Positions 33,582-42,336 of a stretch of DNA of 42,489 nt are shown here, one piece after another (position 1 is the first letter of the stretch; every line of letters begins with the position of its first letter). Location of the stretch: the IMG/VR virus record IMGVR_UViG_3300042545_000332, positions 1 through 42,489 of that record, one strand, 5' to 3'. The notes under the pieces were generated by a model. It saw only the letters and a program-made list of their open reading frames with translations. It was not told where the DNA came from and ran no database searches. Made by a program: the position numbers and the translations under genes. Source of the DNA: a virus.

Positions 33582-36500
33582 ATGGAGAACCCAAAAAGTT
33601 TATATAAAAAACTTTCCGATAACGGATTGTACACCAAAACTTACGAAGATTTTGTAGGCCAATATGGCAATGCAAAAGGTCAAAAAGAACTTTATACTAA
33701 GTTAAGTTCTAACGGTCTTTACACAAAATCAGAACAAGAATTTGTTGGACAATATTGGGCCCCTGAAAAAAAAAATTCTACGGAGTCCGTTTCAACACCA
33801 ACTCCGCCAATTACACCTTCGGTTTCTACAGAGACTTCGCCGGTTTCACCTTCGGTTTCACCTGCACCTATACCGGTTGAAGAACCTATTACAGGCAGTC
33901 AAGGTAAATTATTAATTCCGCAAAAACCTTTTTACGAATTTAAAGTGCCTGAGCAACAACCGCAAATTGCTGCTAAAACACCTATGCCTCAACCTATAGT
34001 AAAAGAAGAAATTGCTGTAGAGAAACCAATCGTGGGTAGCCAAGGTAAACTATTAATACCTGAAAGAAAAGAAAAATTCCCTGCGGTTACTGAGACAGTT
34101 ACCACTTATAAAAATGTTCCCGTAACTGCTCCATCAAAAAATACTAAGAATGTCCCATTAAATCCTGAGTTAATGTTGCAAGCAATTGCAAAGAATGAAG
34201 GAGGTAGATTAGGAATTAAAACAGCAATTAAAGGTAGAGGCACAAATAATACGGCATCAGGTACTTATCAAATAACAGAAGGTACTTTAGAAAGTATTTA
34301 TAATAAAGATGCTGACTTTAAAAAATCTTACGATAATTTTCAAAAATTTAAAAAAGAATTTAATATTAATCCAGAAGTAGAACATGATGCGGCTTTATCT
34401 CATATGAGTAGTTTAATAAAGCAGTTTGGCATCCATGCTTTAACAGCATGGTATTCTCCTGATCATGCCGCAAGAGCAGCAGCAGGAAATGCATCGGCTT
34501 TAAAAGAAGTTCCAAGAAGAGATGCAGGAAATAAAATGACAGCAGGTAGTTATTTTAGGAATGCGTTTTCTAATTATAAGAATTTATTAGGTATGCAACC
34601 TGAACAGCAAAAAACTGCACGCATACCTGTTAAACAAGAAGTTGTTAAAGAACCAGCAGTTGAGGTCCCATCATTAAGTAAATATGATGTAACTAATCCT
34701 AATTATTACAACGCTAAGGGCGAAGCATATCCTGAGGTTGAGGAGATAGGTTACATGGAAGATCTATATAATAGATTAAAAGGGACAGGGGCTAGAGCAT
34801 TGGCAGGAGTTTTATCTATGCCTGCATTAGCTAGAACATATGCTGAAGATATTGTATATGCTGCCTCAGGATTAGATAAGGAATTTAATAAATTACCTTC
34901 TGCCGCAAAAAAAGAAGTTTTAAATACAGTAAGAACCATTCAAGCAAGTGGAGATATAAATACGGCTGCTGCAATACAATCACAAGAGGCTTTTGATTAT
35001 TTGAATAAAAAAGCAGATAAAATTTATGAAAGAACTATAAAACAAGAAGGCGATGTTTTTACCGACATAGCTAATTTTAAAGATAATCCTTCGGCTGACA
35101 ATGCATTAAATATTGTGAACAGAGGAGTACGTTCACTTGTTGAATCTATCCCATATATGGCTACTGCTATCTTACCTGGTGGGAATATTACTCAAGGTAT
35201 TGCATCGGCTGGTTCTAAAAGACTTGAAGACCTTAATAAAGATGGTAATGTTGGCCTAGGTTATATGCTTTCTTCTGCGGTACATGGTACAGCTGAAGGG
35301 TTCTTTGAAGCAAAGACAAATGCTATTCTAAAAAAAGCAGGCACTATTTTACGTGGTAATACTAAAGCAGTTGAAGAATTTTCTAAAGGAATTGTAAAGT
35401 CTATTTTAAAAGACTTTAATGAAGAAGGATTATCAGAAGGTGCTACCACATTTATACAAGAACTTGCTGATAAAATTAATAAAGGAGAAGATATTGACAT
35501 TGGTCAAGTATTTAGAAATGTGGCAAATAGTTATTTCTTAGGAGGCTTTGCTGGAGGTAGTATTACTGCTAGTGCAGGAGGAATTAGAAAGGCTATAGAT
35601 GGGTCAATTGCTGCAAAAACATATGTGGCAAATAAAATAATGCCTACAGAAGATCGTAAAAAATACGATAATAATCTTGCTACCATACAAAACTTAAATA
35701 CTCAAAAATCAGAAGATACTAGTCCTGAGGTTAATCAAGTTATTGACAATAAGATTCAGCAATTAGCTACTGAAAATGAGACTCTGTTTAAATCAAGTGT
35801 TCAAGTTGTAGATAATTTATCTAACGAACAATTGTCTCAAGTATTTAATATTGACGATGAATTAGAACGCAATTATAATGATGCCAAATCAATTATTGAT
35901 GATGCTACTATGGATGATTCCGCTAAGGAATTATTGCTTAAAGATTTATTAGATAAACAAAATAACTTAAAACAACAAAGAGATGCCGTTCAAGAGCAAA
36001 CAACAAGTGAAGTACCTGTACAGCCAGAAGCCGGAGGTAGCCTCCAAGTGGCGGAAGGAGAACCCCAAGCAGAACCTCAAGTCCCTACCGAAGAAAGTAA
36101 AGAATTAAAAGTTCAATCTGATAAAGTTGAAGATATTTTAGGTGTGTCTGAGCAAGATGCAGATGTTTTATCTGTTATTTATAATTCAAATTTAACAAAA
36201 GCTGAAAAATCTATAGCGTGGCGACAATATAAAAGAGGTGTAATAGATTTACAGGGTGTAAAAAACCTTGCAGGTGTCATTGATTTAGAACAATTCAATA
36301 AAACCGGAGATATTGGAAAATGGGCAAGAGCAACTTTAGCATTTCAAAAAAGTAAAGGTGGTGAATTTAATGCGGAGGATGTTAATTTTGAAGATATCCC
36401 TGCCGAAGAAGGTCAAGGAGAAGAAGTAAAATCTATATTTCCTAATACAACGGTAGAAACAGTTTTATACCACGATTCGGATTCAGATAACATATCTGAA

Positions 36501-39500
36501 TTAAAAGCAGGACCTAATGGAATATTTGCGACCGCTGATAAAAATTGGTGGCAAAAAAAGAAATATAAATATAAGGTAGCTCTTGATATAAAAAATCCAA
36601 AAATTATATCTGAGCCACTTAATAGTGATAGAACAAAAGAATTTTTTGCCAATCCTGAGAATAGTCAATATGATGCCATCATTACGACAGGTCCTGAAGG
36701 AGATATGTCTAATGCAGTTTATGTAGTTAGAAATCCATCGCAAACTAAAGTTTTAGGTAAAGTTGAGGAAGTGCCTACCGGAGAAACTACGGATGAAACT
36801 ATTACCCCTGCTGAACCAATATCGCCTCAGCAAAAGACAGAGCAAAACAATGCAGTTCAAAAAGGTGTTGATGCTGTTAATAAAGGGTTAAAGCGTGGTC
36901 GTCCTAAGAAGGAAGCTGTGCAAGGAGGCATATCATTTATGCAACAAACAATTGCGTACGAAGAAGCTGACGATATAACTCGTGAGCAAATGGTGCGTGA
37001 TATAAATAAGCAATTTGGCGTTAAAGAAAAGAAAGCTCCAAGTGTTAAAAAAATTATTGGTCAGCCTGTTCCTAATAAAGTGACTGTTCAAGAAATGACT
37101 GCTCTTAAAGATCAGATTAAACTTGAGATTAAAGCTGCTAAGGGTGGTGCTAAGTATGCCGATGACTTGCGTAAGTCAATTGTTGCACAAGTTAAGGATT
37201 TCATTACTCGTGGAAAGATGAGTGTGGCGAATCAAAAAGCTCTTTTAAATGGGCTGAAAGGCAACCTTTTAAATCCTGTGATTCGTGAAAGATTCTTTGC
37301 TCGAATGGAGAAGATGTTTGGGCGAATAGATTATGCAGATAGATTACTCGAAGCAAATACAATAAAGAATAAGATAAAAAAATTAGCCAAATCAGATACT
37401 TTGCAAGCATCTGTAGTTAATATGGCTAAAGATTTTTCTAAAGTAATCCCTGACTTTACAGATATTGATGAGTACATTGAAAAAGCAAAAGAAGTTTTTG
37501 ATGCAATTAAATCTCCTGGATTAAAAGGGCAAGAATTATCTCTACGTCAATCTGCATCTATTGAAGATATTAGTGCTTATACAAAAGAAGCATTGGCTGC
37601 ACAAGAAGAAAGAGTTAAGAATAACTTGTTAGATCAATATGATTATTTAGTTGAGGCAGGATTGATTGATAACAAGATGTCCTTGAAAGAAATTCAAGAC
37701 TACGTTGCAGCTGTTGAATCAGGGCAAGAAGCCCCAATATTAGATAGAGACCAAGAGATTAGAGATAGAGTAGGTGAGTTATTTGACTCTATGGCAGGTA
37801 TAGTAAACTCTATTTTAGAAGATGGGTTAAACCCACTTACCGGTGAAAATGTTGAATTAGATGCAACTACTAGGTCTATAATAAAAAGATTTGTTGGAAT
37901 GGATTTAAAGAGATTGTCCATTACTCAAATGTATCGTGCTACTGAAGCTTTAGAAAATTATCTAACAAATGACATTGTAGATAATATGGAGTCTATAAAT
38001 AAATTATACGAAGGATCTATCAAGGCTAATGCTATAGAAAAAGAAGGTATAAGAGCACAAAATCTAAAAAGATTTGGAGCCTTTAGTAGATTTAATTTAG
38101 TTGCTAGAACATGGGCTGTTAATATTTCTCCTATTAAATCTATATTAGATTTAATGTTTCGTTCAAGAGAAGTTGGAACAAAAATGTTTAATGCAATGGG
38201 ATTGCGTGAGATAGCAAATCAATCAAGTAAAGCCAAGAATGAAACAAAAAAAATTGACGAGGCTTATGTTAAAAGATTTGATAAAACAAAACCCAATGGG
38301 AAAGATTTTAATTCAGCAGAAAATGCATACGAAAGAGGCATATATGCCCATTTAAAAAGAACATTTGTAGGAACAAAAGAAGAAGTTAAAAATGAATTTG
38401 ATCGTCGTAAAAAACAAATAGTTGATACGATTGCTAAATTAAAGGAATCAGGAGATAGTAAGCTAATTAAAAAAGCACAATTATACGAGCAAGCATTTAA
38501 AAAAATAAAAGATGCTGAAGATATACAAGAGGTAGAAAAAAACATTGATGGTATAAATAAAGATGCAGTAAAATGGTGGAATGCTATTTTTGATAAATAT
38601 TATCCTGAGGTAAAACAAGTAGCTGCTTCTGTTTATAACACAGTTTTAGAAGATGATATTAATTACACCCCAGATAATTATGAGAAAATAATTGAAGATG
38701 GTACCTCGGACTTAGATGATAAATCATCTTATAAAATGTCATTTAACTTTTTAAATACAGAGAAGTCAGGTACTTTGATGAAAAACAAAAGGATAAAAAC
38801 ATTGCCTAAAAATAGAGTAATAAGTTTTGATTTTGATTCTAACAATTCTTCTGCATTAGCAAAAATGTTAGTTGATATTAGAACAGCTCCTGCTGTACAA
38901 CAATACAAAGGGTTTACTGAATCTGAGTCATTTGAAAAAATATTTCCTGATACTAAAGATAGAAATGTAATCAAGGAAAGAATGAATTGGTATGTTAATG
39001 AAGTTCGTCATAAAAACGTAGTAGATGCTAATGTAAGAGCTAAAGATGCACAAAAAATATTAAGATCTATTGGTAAATATGGAACGGCACGTGCATTAGG
39101 TTCTTTTTCATCATTTGTAAAACAATTTGGAACAGCTACTTTAAATACAATGATTAATCTAGCAAATAATCCAACTGCATATGCTAAAGGATTTATTGCA
39201 TTACGAAATAAAGATGCTCAGAAATTCTTAAACGATTCAGGATATGGAATTGCAAATAGAGGTATTGAATCTCAAACTGCAATTGAATCAGCAGATAAGA
39301 TATTAGAAAAAACAGATGTTAATTCTATTGATAAAATATCTACTGTTGTAGGTAAAGCTGGTAAAATATACTTAGATAATTTCTTAAAATATGGTGATGC
39401 TTTAGCAGCTCGTTCATCATGGTTGTCTTATTATATTAGTAAGTTAGATAAGATGGGAGAGAATACGTCTAATATAGATTGGGCTACTCATAAATTAAAT

Positions 39501-40298
39501 AAAGAAGCTGCTGATTATGCAGAGGATCAGGTAAACTTGCAACAAAACGTATCTGATGCAGATATGCTTGGTAAGTTTTTAAATACTAAAAATCCTTATG
39601 CATCATTTGCTAAGTCAATGTTCATGCCATTTTCAAGTTTTATTTTTAATGCTAAGGATAGGATATCTACAGATTTAACTATACTTACTTCTAACTCTAA
39701 TAAAACAGAAAAGTTAAATGCGGTAAAATCCCTAACTGCTACAGCAGCAGAAATGGTCGTGTTTCAAGCAATAGCAGCAACAGCAAGCAATTTAATTATT
39801 ATGGCTGCTTATAGTATATTGGGATACGACGAAGATGAAGATGAAAAAGAAAGTAGAATAAAAAAATATATTCAAATGGCATCTACTACAACAATAACAG
39901 ATATTTTATCGCCTATTCCGAACTTGGGTGATAAGGTATTGGTAGCTGTGATAAATAAATTTTTAAATAATGTTCAAATAGATGAATATGAGGAAGATAG
40001 AGTATTATTATATGAATATGATCCACAAGGTCAAATTGATGCAATATTAGGATTAATTGGGGGAATACCTCAAATAGCTGGTAAGCCATTGGTTGATATA
40101 TCTAGCACAATAAATATGTTATCATCTGAATATTATGTTGATAAGTTTGGCAATGAGGTTTATTTAACACTAGAAGATAAAGACAAACTAAAATTTGTTT
40201 TAGGTGTTGAACTTTTAATGGCAACGAATGCTCTTCCAAATGAAGTTAGCCGAATAAATCAAAAGGTTAAGGATACCATAGAAAAAGAAGCTAGATAA
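33582..40298 (+). CDS. Giant internal/ejection protein with lysozyme-like, ADP-ribosyltransferase-like and AT-hook segments
   Basis: A 2238-residue protein. Residues 7-29 and 37-59 are two copies of an LYxKLSxNGLYTKxxxxFVGQY repeat, then a Pro/Thr-rich linker (65-190). Residues 194-340 look like a lysozyme-type domain: AIAKNEGG with Glu206, SGTYQIT at 226-232, and later helices; this could open peptidoglycan during DNA entry. Residues 960-1065 resemble ADP-ribosyltransferases of polyvalent proteins (LYHDSD at 962-967, GIFATADKNWW, VALDIKNPKII, YDAIITTG, YVVRNPSQTKVLG). KRGRPKKE at 1104-1111 is an AT-hook core. The middle is helical, and near 2050-2083 is a hydrophobic stretch (FQAIAATASNLIIMAAYSIL) that may insert in a membrane. 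The gene position matches T7 gp16, with a larger content. A terminator follows. Confidence 0.7.
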   Translation: MENPKSLYKKLSDNGLYTKTYEDFVGQYGNAKGQKELYTKLSSNGLYTKSEQEFVGQYWAPEKKNSTESVSTPTPPITPSVSTETSPVSPSVSPAPIPVEEPITGSQGKLLIPQKPFYEFKVPEQQPQIAAKTPMPQPIVKEEIAVEKPIVGSQGKLLIPERKEKFPAVTETVTTYKNVPVTAPSKNTKNVPLNPELMLQAIAKNEGGRLGIKTAIKGRGTNNTASGTYQITEGTLESIYNKDADFKKSYDNFQKFKKEFNINPEVEHDAALSHMSSLIKQFGIHALTAWYSPDHAARAAAGNASALKEVPRRDAGNKMTAGSYFRNAFSNYKNLLGMQPEQQKTARIPVKQEVVKEPAVEVPSLSKYDVTNPNYYNAKGEAYPEVEEIGYMEDLYNRLKGTGARALAGVLSMPALARTYAEDIVYAASGLDKEFNKLPSAAKKEVLNTVRTIQASGDINTAAAIQSQEAFDYLNKKADKIYERTIKQEGDVFTDIANFKDNPSADNALNIVNRGVRSLVESIPYMATAILPGGNITQGIASAGSKRLEDLNKDGNVGLGYMLSSAVHGTAEGFFEAKTNAILKKAGTILRGNTKAVEEFSKGIVKSILKDFNEEGLSEGATTFIQELADKINKGEDIDIGQVFRNVANSYFLGGFAGGSITASAGGIRKAIDGSIAAKTYVANKIMPTEDRKKYDNNLATIQNLNTQKSEDTSPEVNQVIDNKIQQLATENETLFKSSVQVVDNLSNEQLSQVFNIDDELERNYNDAKSIIDDATMDDSAKELLLKDLLDKQNNLKQQRDAVQEQTTSEVPVQPEAGGSLQVAEGEPQAEPQVPTEESKELKVQSDKVEDILGVSEQDADVLSVIYNSNLTKAEKSIAWRQYKRGVIDLQGVKNLAGVIDLEQFNKTGDIGKWARATLAFQKSKGGEFNAEDVNFEDIPAEEGQGEEVKSIFPNTTVETVLYHDSDSDNISELKAGPNGIFATADKNWWQKKKYKYKVALDIKNPKIISEPLNSDRTKEFFANPENSQYDAIITTGPEGDMSNAVYVVRNPSQTKVLGKVEEVPTGETTDETITPAEPISPQQKTEQNNAVQKGVDAVNKGLKRGRPKKEAVQGGISFMQQTIAYEEADDITREQMVRDINKQFGVKEKKAPSVKKIIGQPVPNKVTVQEMTALKDQIKLEIKAAKGGAKYADDLRKSIVAQVKDFITRGKMSVANQKALLNGLKGNLLNPVIRERFFARMEKMFGRIDYADRLLEANTIKNKIKKLAKSDTLQASVVNMAKDFSKVIPDFTDIDEYIEKAKEVFDAIKSPGLKGQELSLRQSASIEDISAYTKEALAAQEERVKNNLLDQYDYLVEAGLIDNKMSLKEIQDYVAAVESGQEAPILDRDQEIRDRVGELFDSMAGIVNSILEDGLNPLTGENVELDATTRSIIKRFVGMDLKRLSITQMYRATEALENYLTNDIVDNMESINKLYEGSIKANAIEKEGIRAQNLKRFGAFSRFNLVARTWAVNISPIKSILDLMFRSREVGTKMFNAMGLREIANQSSKAKNETKKIDEAYVKRFDKTKPNGKDFNSAENAYERGIYAHLKRTFVGTKEEVKNEFDRRKKQIVDTIAKLKESGDSKLIKKAQLYEQAFKKIKDAEDIQEVEKNIDGINKDAVKWWNAIFDKYYPEVKQVAASVYNTVLEDDINYTPDNYEKIIEDGTSDLDDKSSYKMSFNFLNTEKSGTLMKNKRIKTLPKNRVISFDFDSNNSSALAKMLVDIRTAPAVQQYKGFTESESFEKIFPDTKDRNVIKERMNWYVNEVRHKNVVDANVRAKDAQKILRSIGKYGTARALGSFSSFVKQFGTATLNTMINLANNPTAYAKGFIALRNKDAQKFLNDSGYGIANRGIESQTAIESADKILEKTDVNSIDKISTVVGKAGKIYLDNFLKYGDALAARSSWLSYYISKLDKMGENTSNIDWATHKLNKEAADYAEDQVNLQQNVSDADMLGKFLNTKNPYASFAKSMFMPFSSFIFNAKDRISTDLTILTSNSNKTEKLNAVKSLTATAAEMVVFQAIAATASNLIIMAAYSILGYDEDEDEKESRIKKYIQMASTTTITDILSPIPNLGDKVLVAVINKFLNNVQIDEYEEDRVLLYEYDPQGQIDAILGLIGGIPQIAGKPLVDISSTINMLSSEYYVDKFGNEVYLTLEDKDKLKFVLGVELLMATNALPNEVSRINQKVKDTIEKEAR

Positions 40299-40304
40299 CA
40301 AAAA

Positions 40305-40328
40305 TGGGGACCAATAGTCCCCACTTTT
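40305..40328 (+). terminator. Terminator between convergent genes
   Basis: tggggac (40305-40311), loop caata, gtcccca (40317-40323), followed by cttttaatt; on the other strand a short T run lies before tggggac. It could stop transcription from both directions. Confidence 0.75.
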
Positions 40329-40374
40329 AATTAAACAACCTTACTTAAACCATTATGAAAGAAAACGTAATATA

Positions 40375-40587
40375 CTAATCAATTAATTTAGATATAAAGC
40401 TACGTTGCAATACATCCTCTGGATTTTTCTTTGCCCGGCTAATAGCATTGCTAAGTTCTAAGTCTGTTAATAATAAGGCCAAGTCAATACTACCTTGCTT
40501 GATGATGACACAATTGTATGAGTCAATCTCAACATATTTTTTGTTAGTATTCTTAACTGTGTGCAGGTGTCCTATTCGTGTTTTCAT
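40375..40587 (-). CDS. Small hypothetical protein
   Basis: A 70-residue protein (MKTRIGHLHTVKNTNKKYVE opening, then a strand with IDSYNCVIIKQGSIDLAL, and a helical C-terminus LSNAISRAKKNPEDVLQR). No family is recognised. It lies nine bases downstream of the phosphoesterase gene on the same strand and is the last gene of the minus-strand cluster, ending at the shared terminator. Confidence 0.6.
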   Translation of the reverse strand: MKTRIGHLHTVKNTNKKYVEIDSYNCVIIKQGSIDLALLLTDLELSNAISRAKKNPEDVLQRSFISKLID

Positions 40588-40596
40588 ATTACAAAG

Positions 40597-41793
40597 TTAA
40601 ACTTTTTTTGTTAATTCAAAATAATAATCTGTGTGAGATATCTCGCCATTGTGCTTAGGTATTGTCTGAATAGAGTATCCACTATAACAATCCCCAAAAT
40701 TATGCTGTACCCATGCACTCGGAGGTGCAAAGGTCATGTAGTTTCTATAGTCAAATTTCTTTGTTCTGTCGTACCCTATTCTGTGCAGGTCTCCTTTCTC
40801 AACGTGAATGTATTTTGTGTTGATGTCGTAATGGTCAATATAGTCATTAATGAATGAGGTGGCCTTGTCATTTAAATTATAAGGCAAGCCTTTGAACATA
40901 TGCTTTGCATCTTTGCCATGTGTAAGAATAAATGTATGGTCCCCATATTTAAAATGCTCCATGAACCTGTTGAGTATATGGAACTTAACATCTCTATCTG
41001 AGTAGGTGCGGTTAAGTAGCATCTGTATCGCCATGTTGGCTATGCCAGCAAACGATCCGGAGTGGTTGTCATTAGCTACATTACGCACGATGACCTCATT
41101 GGCTATGCCCATCTGTATACAATTCTCAATTAAGTTTAACTTGCCTTCAACAAAGACTCTAAACATCTCTTCATTGCTCATGTTCTGATCTAACTTATGG
41201 CCTCCCCGTGTGGTAAAACCATCGTAACCATCAAGACCATCACCAAGGTCATCAATAACCAAAAGGTCAAACTTTCCATGAGCCTCAAATTCCTTACATA
41301 AAGAATTAAAAACCTTGTCCAAGTTTTGTTTAAAAATTGTTTCATTGTATTCGTATGCGAATAAAGAGTTGTTATGGGGGTTTGGTTCAAGCCCCACATG
41401 CATATCAGATACGGTGGCTTTTATTGCCACAGGAGACTTAACTTTAGTTCGATTGATAGATTTTACTTTGTCAGGATTATAGTTGTTGACGATGTCACGA
41501 ATGACTTGTAGGAAGGACTCACGTTGCTCTTCTTCCCCGACTTTTACAAACGCAGAGTGCGTTTTAGTTTTGACCCAGTAGTGCGACACATTCTCGGTCG
41601 GCACACCTTCTCTATCACACTCAACATTTAAGCCCCTGTGTTCGGCTTTTAAAATATGATGTGATATATTTTTTCTTAATTGGTCAACATCTGCCGGGAG
41701 ATTAAATTCTAATTTTGCTTTTCTAGCAATCTCAGTTTTAGTTATCCCACCTTGGCGGTATAGTTCTAGTGCGTATTCTAGGTAAGGTTTCAT
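40597..41793 (-). CDS. Metallophosphoesterase with N-terminal helix-turn-helix
   Basis: A 398-residue protein. Residues 10-30 (YRQGGITKTEIARKAKLEF) form a likely HTH. From 125 on it carries calcineurin-like phosphoesterase motifs in order: VSDMHVG (D130, H132), DLGDGLDGY (D185), NDNHSGS (N241, H244), ILTHGKD (H292) and GDLHRIG (H337, in place of GHxH). These residues bind two metal ions in nucleases and phosphatases of this class. The substrate is unknown; nucleic acid or nucleotide is plausible because of the HTH. The start overlaps the previous minus-strand gene by 56 bases. Confidence 0.8.
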   Translation of the reverse strand: MKPYLEYALELYRQGGITKTEIARKAKLEFNLPADVDQLRKNISHHILKAEHRGLNVECDREGVPTENVSHYWVKTKTHSAFVKVGEEEQRESFLQVIRDIVNNYNPDKVKSINRTKVKSPVAIKATVSDMHVGLEPNPHNNSLFAYEYNETIFKQNLDKVFNSLCKEFEAHGKFDLLVIDDLGDGLDGYDGFTTRGGHKLDQNMSNEEMFRVFVEGKLNLIENCIQMGIANEVIVRNVANDNHSGSFAGIANMAIQMLLNRTYSDRDVKFHILNRFMEHFKYGDHTFILTHGKDAKHMFKGLPYNLNDKATSFINDYIDHYDINTKYIHVEKGDLHRIGYDRTKKFDYRNYMTFAPPSAWVQHNFGDCYSGYSIQTIPKHNGEISHTDYYFELTKKV

Positions 41794-41947
41794 CCTGAAG
41801 ATTTTTTAATGAGTCGATTAGAATATAAATAGAATCCTGTAGGTCTTCGAATTCTCGGTCAATGAGGGCTTCATAAATTTCATCAGTCATTTTGTTGATG
41901 AAACGCATAGTCTTGTTAGTATATTCTATATGTTCTTTGTCCTTCAT
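41738..41947 (-). CDS. Small helical hypothetical protein
   Basis: A 69-residue, charged helical protein (MKDKEHIEYTNKTMRFINKM start, then IYEALIDREFEDLQDSIYIL). The end overlaps the phosphoesterase start by 56 bases in another frame, so the two are coupled. A terminator-like hairpin stands just before its start. Function unknown. Confidence 0.55.
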   Translation of the reverse strand: MKDKEHIEYTNKTMRFINKMTDEIYEALIDREFEDLQDSIYILIDSLKNLQDETLPRIRTRTIPPRWDN

Positions 41948-41949
41948 TG

Positions 41950-41990
41950 TAAAAAAAATAGGGAGACTGAAAAACGATAAACAGCCTCCC
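41950..41990 (-). terminator. Terminator-like hairpin on the minus strand
   Basis: On the minus strand gggaggctg (41990-41982) pairs with cagtctccc (41969-41961) using one G-U pair, with a 12-base loop, then a T run (41959-41951). It lies between the upstream small genes and the ATG at 41947, so it may stop or attenuate transcripts from the small genes. Confidence 0.65.
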
Positions 41991-42053
41991 CTTAACTAAT
42001 CACATTTAACCCAACACAATTTAGCTAAATAACTAATTACTTGTATACATTTC

Positions 42054-42179
42054 TTAATTTTTTTTGTAAAGACAGAAATGATACAATTCATTAGCCAAAT
42101 AAAATGGTATAAATAATACCACTACAATGCAGGTTAATACAATTGAAACAAGAATTCTAAATGGGTTTGTCGTCTTCAT
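42054..42179 (-). CDS. Small membrane protein
   Basis: A 41-residue frame (MKTTNPFRILVSIVLTCIVV then VLFIPFYLANELYHF). It has one hydrophobic segment of about 20 residues (8-28) with a positively charged start, so it is probably a single-span membrane protein. Its start overlaps the end of the upstream gene by 23 bases, an arrangement typical of phage small-gene runs. It could be a holin-like or host-membrane protein, but it is too short to name. Confidence 0.45.
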   Translation of the reverse strand: MKTTNPFRILVSIVLTCIVVVLFIPFYLANELYHFCLYKKN

Positions 42180-42336
42180 GTTTATGAATTTTAGTTTTTT
42201 CTCCCAATGTTATAATTAACTCCAATAAACTTTCTGTTAGTTTAATAGCCGCATCGGTACCAGTAGCATTTAAAATAATATTAGATCCATCAGGAATACT
42301 AATCTCGACATTAGTTGTTAGTTCTTCGTTTTGCAT
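42157..42336 (-). CDS. Small hypothetical protein
   Basis: A 59-residue frame starting MQNEELTTNVEISIPDGSNI, containing an acidic, Ile/Leu-rich helix (AIKLTESLLELIITLGEK) and ending HKHEDDKPI. Its start overlaps the end of the upstream partial gene by 26 bases and its end overlaps the next gene. Function unknown. The overlap chain supports a real gene. Confidence 0.5.
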   Translation of the reverse strand: MQNEELTTNVEISIPDGSNIILNATGTDAAIKLTESLLELIITLGEKTKIHKHEDDKPI

